DNA from: an uncultured Collinsella sp.
GTDB taxonomy: Bacteria; Actinomycetota; Coriobacteriia; Coriobacteriales; Coriobacteriaceae
Assembly (NCBI GenBank): GCA_900549335.1
Contig: UROJ01000012.1
Coordinates: 1-14,660 of the forward strand
Reading direction: 5' to 3'
DNA: 14,660 nucleotides
Shown: positions 1 through 6,003 of the stretch, piece by piece
Layout of the letters: each line of letters begins with the position of its first letter
Numbering within the stretch: position 1 is the stretch's first letter
Made by a program: the position numbers and the translations under genes
Notes under the pieces: model-generated
What the model was told of the DNA's origin: nothing
The model's input: only the letters and a program-made list of their open reading frames with translations
Database searches by the model: none

Positions 1-67
1 GCTTCGTGTCGTCTGCGCGCCGTGCGCCTGGTCCCGCAAACAATAAGCTCAAAGGAGGGATCGTGAA

Positions 68-286
68 ATGCATGGCGTTCTGCGTGAAGAGTTTGCCCAA
101 GCGACTGTGGAATACGCCATCGTCACGGTGGCGCTGTTATCGATCGTGCTGGCGATTGTGGGACTTTGGCGTGCTGGCACCGATGGACGCTTGGCGGCGC
201 TGGTTGAGCGGGCGGCATCCCATGGCGTTGCCTCGACGTCGGTTATCGACGCCGCTGCGGGTGCTAAGGACATCGCGTTGTATTGA
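68..286 (+). CDS. Flp/TadE-like small prepilin (72 aa)
   Basis: Short prepilin-like protein of a Tad (tight adherence) pilus system. After a short polar leader (residues 1-9) comes A-Q-A-T-V-E-Y, then a hydrophobic helix (about residues 17-32) and a small polar tail. Glu five residues after a small residue, followed by Tyr and a hydrophobic run, is the class III signal processed by TadV-type peptidases and displayed on the membrane or in the pilus. The length fits a Flp pilin (50-80 aa), although the context could equally make it a minor pseudopilin. The start at 68 has GGAGGG at 54-59, spacing 8. The next prepilin gene begins inside its 3' end. An upstream gene probably ends at the TAA at 44-46 or the TGA at 64-66, but too little is present to name it. 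The Tad prepilin class is fairly sure; the exact subtype is not. Confidence 0.75.
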   Translation: MHGVLREEFAQATVEYAIVTVALLSIVLAIVGLWRAGTDGRLAALVERAASHGVASTSVIDAAAGAKDIALY

Positions 287-758
287 TATCGCGCGCGAGG
301 ACCGGGCGCAGTCTACGGTCGAGGCCGCTTTTTTGCTGCCGACGTTTCTGACGCTCATCCTTCTCGCATTGCAACCGGTGTGTCTGCTTTATACGCACGC
401 GGTCATGGAGTCTGCCGCCGCCGAGACCGCGCGGCTCATGACCACGACGACGGCGGAGGACGACGATCTTAAGGAGTTCACCCGCCGCCGGCTTGCCGCA
501 GTGCCCAACGTTTCGGTCTTTCATGCCGGCGGGCCGTTGTCGTGGGATATCGAGCTTGGCCGGGCCGGTGCGGGTGGCGTCTCGGCCGTGTCCGTTTCCG
601 GCGAGGTCAAGCCGTTGCCTGTGATCGGTGCGTTTGCGCGGGCTATGGGTGGTACCGCCGAGGGCGGCTACGTTGAGCTCAAGGTCGATGTCTCGTATCA
701 ATCGCGTCCCGAATGGCTGGAGGGAGATTATGATTCGTGGATTGCTGCATGGGATTAA
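222..758 (+). CDS. TadE-like pseudopilin (about 178 aa)
   Basis: TadE-type minor pseudopilin. From the chosen start, residues 1-28 are a basic N-terminal leader. A-Q-S-T-V-E follows at 29-34 and a long hydrophobic helix at about 35-54, then a soluble domain to residue 178 with a Gly/Ala/Val-rich middle. TadE and TadF proteins have this layout: prepilin peptidase signal, one membrane segment and an extracellular domain needed for pilus assembly. The start is uncertain. ATG 222 gives a 65-base overlap with the previous gene; GTG 261 would give a shorter leader. Neither has a strong Shine-Dalgarno, so translation may be coupled to the upstream gene. The stop at 758 overlaps the start of the next gene (730) by 29 bases. 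The family is clear from motif and context; the N-terminus is a guess. Confidence 0.75.
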   Translation: MALPRRRLSTPLRVLRTSRCIDIAREDRAQSTVEAAFLLPTFLTLILLALQPVCLLYTHAVMESAAAETARLMTTTTAEDDDLKEFTRRRLAAVPNVSVFHAGGPLSWDIELGRAGAGGVSAVSVSGEVKPLPVIGAFARAMGGTAEGGYVELKVDVSYQSRPEWLEGDYDSWIAAWD

Positions 759-2883
759 GCGTTTCTGGTCTAGATGCGTTTTGACGCGCCGTCCGAGCTG
801 CCATCGCAAGCGAGGCGGCTTTATGGGCCGCGCCGGTATCGACCTGTTTATCGAAGACGGTGCCTACACCACGCTTTCCTCTGCCGTGGTCATCCTAGTG
901 GTGCTCACGTTGTTGTTTTCGTCGACCGCGGCGATATGGAGCATGTCGCGTGCCGGGGATACCCAGGTGGCGGCCGATAGCGGCGCGCTGGCGGGTGCCA
1001 ACGTAGTGTCGTCCTATCACACGGCTGCCACGGTGGTTGATGCGAGCATCTTGAGTCTGGGGCTGGCGGGGTTTGCCACAATCGGGACGGGCCTGGTCGC
1101 CATCCTCATCCCAGGTGCCGAACCAGTTGCCGGCAATATGGTCGACACCGGGATTGAGATCATTAAAACGCGCAACAAGTTTGCCAAAAGCGCATCGGAA
1201 GGCTTGCAGAAAATCGAGACGGCTCTGCCGTATCTGATTGCCGCGCGTGCCACGCGGGCGGTGTCGGCGCAGGATACCGATAGTGTGGCCTATACCGGTA
1301 CGGCGCTTGCCGTGCCCAGGACATCCGAATCGGACTTCGCCGCGCTCAAAGGGTCCGAGATCTCGACCGATATCATTAAAGACACATCAGATGATTTAGA
1401 GCGTGCGGCCGAGGAGCTGCGGAAGGCCTCGGAGGAGACGGCGAAGGCAAAGGAGCGCGCCTGGCTTGCGGACTGTGGCGGGTCGGATGAGAGCGCGGTT
1501 GGTAGGTACTCATGTATGTGGGAGCGCGCGGGGAGTCTGGCAAAGCTTTCGGATATTGAGAATCCACACTATGCTTCGAGTATCACATGGGAGCCGCAGG
1601 TTGCCCTCAACCGAGCGAAGGCCTATTACCATCGGCGCCTAGCGAATGAAAAGTCTCAAGGCTCGAGCACGAAGATGGAGGCCGAGTCCGTCGCGCGGAA
1701 AACGTTCTACATCTATGCAATTGAAGAACTCGAACACTCATACATTGAAGACGATGGTGAAAAAATTTCGTCTCAGATCCCATTCCTGCCGCGCACGCCG
1801 GGCGAGGTGAAGGGAACCCAGCTCTACACCGATGTCATGTGGCCTACAAGTACCAACGGCGACAAGACGTACCTGCACTATGGGACCGAATGTCCTAACT
1901 ATAAGAGTGGATCGCCGGGTGGGTTGGCATCCGTTGTCGATTACGACGGACACGATGTATGCGATAAGTGCGAATTCGACGTGGTCACCCTGGGTCGCGC
2001 CCTCATGCCGCCGTCGTTCATCGAAAACGGCTTCGAATATCACTTCGACGAGTTCAAAAAGGCCTTGGAGGAATACGTCAAACGTCGGAACAAAGAGCTT
2101 GAGCTCATGCGTCAGACCGAGGATGAGGCCGACCGTGCGGGCAATGCGTTTGACCAGGCCATTAAAGCGCTTTCGGGCGAGCGTCCGCGTATCGCTCCGC
2201 CCGGTCGCAACGGCGTGGTCGCCTTTGCGGTTTCGGGTGCCATCTCGAGCCCCGACGAGCTCAACTCTTCGTTTAACACGGCAGTCAGGCTTGGCGATCG
2301 CGGTGCTATTTCTGCCGCGGTGCTGGCGCCCGATGAGACGACGGCGCAAAACAACGTGCTTTCGCGATTTTTCTCGACATTGAAGGAACGCTCGGGCGGC
2401 GTTGCCGGCGTACTCGACGGCGTCATGGATGTTTGGGGACGGCTGCTTGTGGGATACGGAGACATCCAAGGTTCGGCCGACGAACTTATGGACGAGATGA
2501 TTAAAGACCTAGGAGGGGGCAGCGGCGCGTTGGGCTCCATCGCATCGTGGCTCGGCGATACCGTTTCGGCGTCCGTGGCGGCGTTGGGTCTGGAACCGTG
2601 CGACTTGCGCCTGCGAAAGCCGGTGCTGACCGATTCCGCCAACGTCATTAAGAGCCCGGGGTCTGACATTGCGGGTCTCTCTCAAGCACAAGACAAACTG
2701 CGAGGTATTCCGTTGGGCGTGACCGATCCCAAGGCGCTTTGCGAGGCGTTGGAATATCAAGTCGAACGCACCATTAGCGGTACGGTGCTCACGCTTGCGG
2801 AGATTCCTCTGCCCGGCGGCGGCTCCATCCCACTCACCGTCGATGTCGCCACGCTGGTTGGCGCTCTGGGCGGTGGGTCGTAA
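730..2883 (+). CDS. Large TadG-like membrane-anchored pilus-locus protein (717 aa)
   Basis: Probable TadG-like component of the pilus locus. A basic N-terminus (1-36) precedes a membrane helix at about 52-70, followed by Q-V-A-A-D-S-G-A-L-A-G-A (79-90), the D-x-x-A-L-A-G-A pattern typical after the TadG/TadE-like anchor. A second hydrophobic segment lies at about 103-125. The rest should be extracytoplasmic. It has charged, Ala/Glu/Lys-rich likely coiled coils at about 221-245 and 441-478, a Cys pair (C249, C262), and a His/Cys cluster H383-x4-C388 with C411-x2-C414. The C-terminus is Gly-rich. The start at 730 has GGAGGG at 719-724, spacing 5. The stop TAA overlaps the next ATG (TAATG). TadG homologues often carry a von Willebrand A domain; no MIDAS D-x-S-x-S pattern is evident here, so its role may differ. 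Confidence 0.7.
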   Translation: MIRGLLHGIKRFWSRCVLTRRPSCHRKRGGFMGRAGIDLFIEDGAYTTLSSAVVILVVLTLLFSSTAAIWSMSRAGDTQVAADSGALAGANVVSSYHTAATVVDASILSLGLAGFATIGTGLVAILIPGAEPVAGNMVDTGIEIIKTRNKFAKSASEGLQKIETALPYLIAARATRAVSAQDTDSVAYTGTALAVPRTSESDFAALKGSEISTDIIKDTSDDLERAAEELRKASEETAKAKERAWLADCGGSDESAVGRYSCMWERAGSLAKLSDIENPHYASSITWEPQVALNRAKAYYHRRLANEKSQGSSTKMEAESVARKTFYIYAIEELEHSYIEDDGEKISSQIPFLPRTPGEVKGTQLYTDVMWPTSTNGDKTYLHYGTECPNYKSGSPGGLASVVDYDGHDVCDKCEFDVVTLGRALMPPSFIENGFEYHFDEFKKALEEYVKRRNKELELMRQTEDEADRAGNAFDQAIKALSGERPRIAPPGRNGVVAFAVSGAISSPDELNSSFNTAVRLGDRGAISAAVLAPDETTAQNNVLSRFFSTLKERSGGVAGVLDGVMDVWGRLLVGYGDIQGSADELMDEMIKDLGGGSGALGSIASWLGDTVSASVAALGLEPCDLRLRKPVLTDSANVIKSPGSDIAGLSQAQDKLRGIPLGVTDPKALCEALEYQVERTISGTVLTLAEIPLPGGGSIPLTVDVATLVGALGGGS

Positions 2884-3359
2884 TGAGTATCCGCATGCGT
2901 CTGCGCGAGGAGCGCGCCCAAGCGACGGTGGAGATGGCGGTGGTTACGCCCGTTTTGCTGGTGCTGGCACTCATCGTGTACAACGTCATGATCTTTGCCA
3001 GCGCTGTCGCGCGCTTCGACCGCGTGGTACCCGACATCGTGTTGGCGCACGCCGTGGCGTCGGAGGGGGAGGGCGACGAAAGCTCTGCCGATGCCTCGGC
3101 GACGGTCCAGACTCAAATTCTGAATGCCATGGAAGGCTATGACTTGCAGATCGAAGTGTCGAGCGAGCAAGGCGCGGAGGCATCGGATGGTGGCCTGCTC
3201 TCCCTATCCGGTACGTTTAGGACCTACACCTGCATCATGCACTATGAGCCGTGGCCGACTTCTCTCAGCATCGCTGGCGTTCCGCTGGGGGCGCCGACAA
3301 CGTTGTCGCACGAGCGCGCGGTGACGGTCGATCCGTGGCGCCCGGGGGTGGTCATGTGA
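2883..3359 (+). CDS. TadE-like pseudopilin (158 aa)
   Basis: Third prepilin-like protein of the cluster. A short charged leader R-E-E-R (8-11) is followed by A-Q-A-T-V-E-M at 12-18 and a hydrophobic helix at about 19-40, then a soluble domain of about 115 residues. This is the TadE/TadF layout: type IV-like peptidase signal, one membrane span, exported globular domain. Its start shares one base with the stop of the TadG-like gene (TAATG), and its TGA stop overlaps the GTG of the next gene, so translation is probably coupled throughout. It is closest in signature to the 222-758 product, with A-Q-A-T-V-E against A-Q-S-T-V-E. It contains one Cys. The Tad assignment is confident; which minor pilin it is cannot be told. 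Confidence 0.75.
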   Translation: MSIRMRLREERAQATVEMAVVTPVLLVLALIVYNVMIFASAVARFDRVVPDIVLAHAVASEGEGDESSADASATVQTQILNAMEGYDLQIEVSSEQGAEASDGGLLSLSGTFRTYTCIMHYEPWPTSLSIAGVPLGAPTTLSHERAVTVDPWRPGVVM

Positions 3360-3715
3360 CCGCGGTCTCGTCCTACATCGCCTACGCGCGGGCACTCAAT
3401 AGGCTGGGTTGGACGCCGGCCGAGTTTGTGGTAGCGGAGTCGTTTGTCATGCGCCTGCGCGGCATGCTGGGACGGCGTCCGGTTGCCGCCAACGGCTTGC
3501 CGCTCGTCATGGCGTTTCCACGCTGCTCTTCGGTCCATACGTGTTTTATGGCCTATCCCATCGACATCGCCTTCATCAATCGCGACGGCAATATCCTCGC
3601 GCGCTACGAAAACGTCCGTCCTTGGCACATGTGTTCCTGTCCCGGTGCCTGGGCGGTATTGGAACGCCCTTCAATCCTCGCTACACCTCCCACCCTCCAA
3701 CAAGTGCCGGCGTAA
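3356..3715 (+). CDS. DUF192 family protein (119 aa)
   Basis: DUF192 (COG1430) small beta-rich protein of unknown function. Family features visible are the hydrophobic start of the domain at 25-38, the central block around M65 with P68-I-D-I-A-F-I-N (68-75) that corresponds to the family's M-x-x-x-x-I-P-L-D-[IL]-x-F segment, D77-G-N-I-L, V87-x-P89, and the final G97-A-W-A-V-L-E (97-103) matching the usual G-A-x-x-V-L-E end. Four cysteines (57, 63, 93, 95) are unusual for the family and could pair or bind metal. Many family members are exported; this one has no clear signal peptide. The start GTG 3356 overlaps the previous TGA as GTGA, making it the last gene of the Tad operon. A longer start upstream would lie inside the previous gene and is less likely. 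Confidence 0.75.
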   Translation: MTAVSSYIAYARALNRLGWTPAEFVVAESFVMRLRGMLGRRPVAANGLPLVMAFPRCSSVHTCFMAYPIDIAFINRDGNILARYENVRPWHMCSCPGAWAVLERPSILATPPTLQQVPA

Positions 3716-3719
3716 GAGA

Positions 3720-3760
3720 TTGACGACGGCGGACTTTCGTCATACGAAATTGGGTAAGAT
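3720..3760 (+). promoter_or_regulatory. Promoter and palindromic operator of the toxin-antitoxin operon
   Basis: TTGACG at 3720-3725 lies 17 bases before TACGAA at 3743-3748, a possible -35/-10 pair; a second possible -10 is TAAGAT at 3755-3760. A perfect inverted repeat TTTCGT-CAT-ACGAAA occupies 3735-3749, directly on the promoter. Ribbon-helix-helix antitoxins normally repress their own operon through such palindromes, so this is the natural operator candidate. The repeat is seen; the function is inferred. Confidence 0.5.
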
Positions 3761-3774
3761 GGAGGAGAAGATGC

Positions 3775-4041
3775 ATGGATGTTGAGATCCATCCGAACGC
3801 CAAAAAACACTTGACGGAAAAGCAGGTGCTTGGTGCCTGGTTCGCGGTTACTGAGTGCATTCGCCGCGAGTCGGAGGACGAGCCGCCGAGATGGCTTGCC
3901 ATTGGATGGCTTCCAGATGGTCAAAGTGTGGAACTTGTTGCGGTCGAACTAATTCGTGGATGGCTCATTATTCATGCCCTGTCTCCGGTTCAGAAGAAAT
4001 TCTGGCAAGAGATCGAGCGAGCTCGGCAGAGGGGTCGATGA
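3775..4041 (+). CDS. BrnT/RelE-like toxin of a type II toxin-antitoxin pair (88 aa)
   Basis: Small basic protein encoded immediately before a ribbon-helix-helix protein. Features are an N-terminal H-P-N-A-K-K-H (6-12), a middle R-W-L-A-I-G (39-44), then G-Q-S-V-E-L-V-A-V, W-L-I-I-H-A-L and a C-terminal helix K-K-F-W-Q-E-I. The R-x-L-x-I-G / L-E-L-V-A-V / I-I-H-A order resembles BrnT and actinobacterial toxins of the RelE-like fold, which are ribosome-dependent or free RNases, encoded first with the antitoxin second. Start 3775 has GGAGGAG at 3761-3767, spacing 7; an ATG at 3771 is out of frame. The stop TGA overlaps the next ATG as ATGA. The toxin role rests on gene order, size and motif resemblance and is not proven by catalytic residues. 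Confidence 0.65.
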   Translation: MDVEIHPNAKKHLTEKQVLGAWFAVTECIRRESEDEPPRWLAIGWLPDGQSVELVAVELIRGWLIIHALSPVQKKFWQEIERARQRGR

Positions 4042-4325
4042 TGGGCAAGACGTATACGGCCGCTAATGGTCAGGTTGTAACGGATGAAATGATTGACGCG
4101 TGGTGCGAGTCGTACGAGCGCGGAGAGTTTCCGGATGGCGAACACACCGTTGGTGGGATCGTGCGTGGACGGCCCCCGCTCTCAGGTGAGGGGACGGCAA
4201 CGCTGTCGGTCAAGATTCCTCTGGGAATGAAGGAGGCCATTCGTCGACGGGCGGCTGCCGAGGGGATGACGCCAAGTGAGTTTGCCCGTGCGGCTCTGAG
4301 CGAAAAACTTCTTGCTGCCGGCTGA
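4038..4325 (+). CDS. Ribbon-helix-helix (CopG-like) antitoxin (95 aa)
   Basis: Antitoxin partner of the preceding gene. The N-terminal half (1-52) is acidic, with T-D-E-M-I-D-A-W and a linker R-G-R-P-P-L-S; it probably wraps the toxin. The C-terminal half is a ribbon-helix-helix DNA-binding domain: beta strand A-T-L-S-V-K-I-P, helix A around K-E-A-I-R-R-R-A, a turn at E-G-M-T, and helix B S-E-F-A-R-A-A-L. This order, a toxin-binding N-terminus and DNA-binding C-terminus, is seen in actinobacterial antitoxins paired with BrnT-like toxins. ATG 4038 overlaps the toxin stop by four bases; ATG 4041 is an in-frame alternative one codon shorter. The dimer is expected to bind the palindrome at 3735-3749 and repress the operon. 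Confidence 0.75.
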   Translation: MMGKTYTAANGQVVTDEMIDAWCESYERGEFPDGEHTVGGIVRGRPPLSGEGTATLSVKIPLGMKEAIRRRAAAEGMTPSEFARAALSEKLLAAG

Positions 4326-4367
4326 TGCCTCTGACGTGCCGATTTATAGAACCGAGGCTGTGCTCAA

Positions 4368-4416
4368 AAACTTTTTTAAAATTCTCGGTTGACCGGAACG
4401 CGTCCTTGGTTATACT
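4368..4416 (+). promoter_or_regulatory. tRNA-Phe promoter with A/T upstream element
   Basis: TTGACC (-35) at 4389-4394 and TATACT (-10) at 4411-4416 are separated by 16 bases, 32 bases before the tRNA. Upstream is AAACTTTTTTAAAA (4368-4381), an UP-element-like A/T tract. The same tract occurs at the same distance from the -35 box of the tRNA-Leu promoter. Confidence 0.7.
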
Positions 4417-4448
4417 AATCAAGCCTTGAAACAAGGCACACCTCAAAT

Positions 4449-4521
<73 letters not shown>

Positions 4522-4535
4522 CCTTGAATTGACTA

Positions 4536-4564
4536 GGACCTCTGCAAAGGGGTCCTTTTCTTTT
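4536..4564 (+). terminator. Intrinsic terminator of tRNA-Phe
   Basis: Stem GGACCTC (4536-4542) pairs with GGGGTCC (4549-4555), with one G-U pair and loop TGCAAA, followed by TTTTCTTTT at 4556-4564. It lies 15 bases after the tRNA. Confidence 0.85.
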
Positions 4565-4578
4565 ATCGAGGGCTCTGC

Positions 4579-4747
4579 GAAACTGCGTCCCGGAATTTGG
4601 CTTCAGAGTGGGATGCGTTTTCCGCTTTGAGGCCGCTTGGGAAAGCGCGACCCGGAATCCGGCGTCAGAATGGGATGTGCTTTCCTTTTGCGGTCTTTGG
4701 CGGAAACTGCGTCCCAGATCCCGCGCTCAGAACGGGATGCGCTTTCC
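4579..4747 (+). repeat. Three tandem 62-bp palindromic repeats
   Basis: Three units start at 4579, 4641 and 4703, exactly 62 bases apart. The first ~45 bases align without gaps: GAAA[CG][TC]GCG[TA]CCC, a variable middle, T-C-A-G-A, then GGGATG[CT]G[TC]TTTCC. Within each unit the two ends are inverted copies; in unit 2, GGAAAGCGCGACCC (4640-4653) pairs with GGGATGTGCTTTCC (4672-4685) in 13 of 14 positions counting G-U pairs. The remaining ~17 bases of each unit are not conserved. No gene is seen from 4565 to 4935; the open frame across it is an upstream extension of the GH5-like gene with no support. The array resembles REP/BIME-type intergenic palindromes. The repeats are seen; their nature is inferred. 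Confidence 0.8.
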
Positions 4748-4830
4748 GGCGCGTACTTCCGACGTGCGTGCACATCTCGGCGCGCCATCTCGGGCCCGCT
4801 CAGACATTCCTCCCGCTTTTGCGCCACTTT

Positions 4831-4870
4831 ACAGACCGTTCGGTCGTCTGTCCGCACGCGCGGGTATACT
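4831..4870 (+). promoter_or_regulatory. Promoter of the GH5-like gene with TetR-type operator-like palindrome
   Basis: A good -10 box TATACT is at 4865-4870; no clear -35 box is visible 16-18 bases before it. Instead, 4831-4851 is a palindrome with outer arms ACAGAC/GTCTGT and core GACCGTTCGGTC. A-C-C-G-x-x-C-G-G-T cores are typical of TetR/AcrR family operators. Its position over the -35 region suggests repression. No regulator gene is in the window. Confidence 0.5.
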
Positions 4871-4899
4871 CAAAACGATACTTTTCCTATGCAATACGA

Positions 4900-4916
4900 T
4901 GCAGGCTCGGCCTGCA
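4900..4916 (+). promoter_or_regulatory. 5' UTR hairpin before the GH5-like gene
   Basis: TGCAGGC (4900-4906) and GCCTGCA (4910-4916) form a perfect 7-bp stem with a TCG loop, in the likely leader between the -10 box (4865) and the Shine-Dalgarno (4924-4930). There is no T-run, so it is not a terminator. It may affect mRNA stability or ribosome access; this is inference. Confidence 0.4.
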
Positions 4917-4935
4917 CGATCCGAAGGGGGCAGTG

Positions 4936-5997
4936 ATGGAGAGGATACTCGGCGTTAATCTCTCTGGCTGGTTTATTCCCGAGCCTTGGGTGACCCCGTC
5001 GCTGTACGCGGCGACCGGTGCATCCAACGCGGCCGAGCTACAGGAGGCCATGGGTACCGCCGCCTATAACGAGCGCATGCGCCGCCATTACGAGACGTTT
5101 GTGAGCGAGGACGATTTTCGTCGCATGGCGCAGATTGGTCTCAATGCCGTGCGTCTACCGGTGCCCTGGTATGCCTTTGGTTCGCAGGAGTCCGATGCGT
5201 CCTACATCTCGGTTGTCGACTACATTGACCGTGCAATTGAGTGGGCTGCCAAGTACGACATCCGCGTGTTGCTCGATCTGGCAACCGTGCCCGGTGGCCA
5301 GGGCGATTCCAACGATTCGCCCACCACGCCGGAGGCTGTCGCCGAGTGGCATTCGTCCACCAACGGCCGTCACGTCGCACTCGACGTGCTCGAGCGCTTG
5401 GCCGATCGCTATGGCGAGGCCGAGAGCCTGCTGGGCATTGAGCTGCTGGACACGCCGCAGATGAGCGTTCGCAAGAGCCTCTTCACCATAACGGATGGCA
5501 TTCCGGCCCACTACCTGCGCAATTTCTATCGCGATGCCTACGAGCTCGTTCGTTCGTATATGCCCGAGGATAAGATCGTCGTCTTCTCGTCGTCGGGGCA
5601 TCCCAGCGAGTGGAAGCATTTTATGCGCGGCGCCAAGTACAAGAACGTCTACATGGACCTTCACCTGTACCATTACCGTGACGAATATGCGCTCGACATC
5701 ACGAGCCCCCGCGGGCTGACGACGGCGATTTCGCGCAACAAGCGCGAGCTCAAAGAGGCGATTTCGACTGGGTTCCCCGTGCTGGTGGGCGAATGGTCGG
5801 GTGCGGCGATCTTTGCCAACTCGTCGGTTACGCCCGAGGGCCGCAATGCCTACGAGCGCGTGTTTATCGCCAACCAGCTGGCTTCGTTTGCGCCGGCTGC
5901 CGGTTGGTTCTTCCAAACGTGGAAGACCGAGAAGCGCATTGCAGCATGGGACGCCCGCGCGGCGCTTGGTACGCTCGAGCGCGGCATGATTGAATAG
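4936..5997 (+). CDS. Glycoside hydrolase family 5-like protein with altered acid/base motif (353 aa)
   Basis: Resembles GH5 beta-glucanases, particularly exo-beta-1,3-glucanases: G6-V-N-L-S-G-W near the N-terminus, P17-W-V-T-P-S-L-Y, D59-D-F, L69-N-A-V-R73-L-P-V, D241-L-H243-L-Y, nucleophile G285-E286-W, and G323-W-F-F near the end, consistent with a complete (beta/alpha)8 barrel of usual length. At the acid/base site the family has L-N-E-P; here it is L171-D172-T173-P174, so the catalytic Glu is Thr and the preceding Asn is Asp. The aromatic W-F-F-W is W-F-F-Q. No signal peptide, so cytoplasmic. The start at 4936 has AAGGGGG at 4924-4930; GTG 4933 is an in-frame alternative. rsmI starts six bases after its stop, suggesting cotranscription. 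The fold is likely; classical hydrolase activity is doubtful, and it may be a binding protein or have unusual chemistry. Confidence 0.8.
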   Translation: MERILGVNLSGWFIPEPWVTPSLYAATGASNAAELQEAMGTAAYNERMRRHYETFVSEDDFRRMAQIGLNAVRLPVPWYAFGSQESDASYISVVDYIDRAIEWAAKYDIRVLLDLATVPGGQGDSNDSPTTPEAVAEWHSSTNGRHVALDVLERLADRYGEAESLLGIELLDTPQMSVRKSLFTITDGIPAHYLRNFYRDAYELVRSYMPEDKIVVFSSSGHPSEWKHFMRGAKYKNVYMDLHLYHYRDEYALDITSPRGLTTAISRNKRELKEAISTGFPVLVGEWSGAAIFANSSVTPEGRNAYERVFIANQLASFAPAAGWFFQTWKTEKRIAAWDARAALGTLERGMIE

Positions 5998-6003
5998 GTT
6001 GAT

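Noticed and set aside
4579..4747. CRISPR array
   Set aside because: Only three units, with imperfect 45-base palindromic repeats and 17-base tails, and no cas gene. Spacer and repeat sizes do not fit.
4597..4935. N-terminal extension of the GH5-like gene through the 62-bp repeats
   Set aside because: It crosses the repeats, an operator-like palindrome and a -10 box. Homology begins at the ATG at 4936, which has a Shine-Dalgarno.
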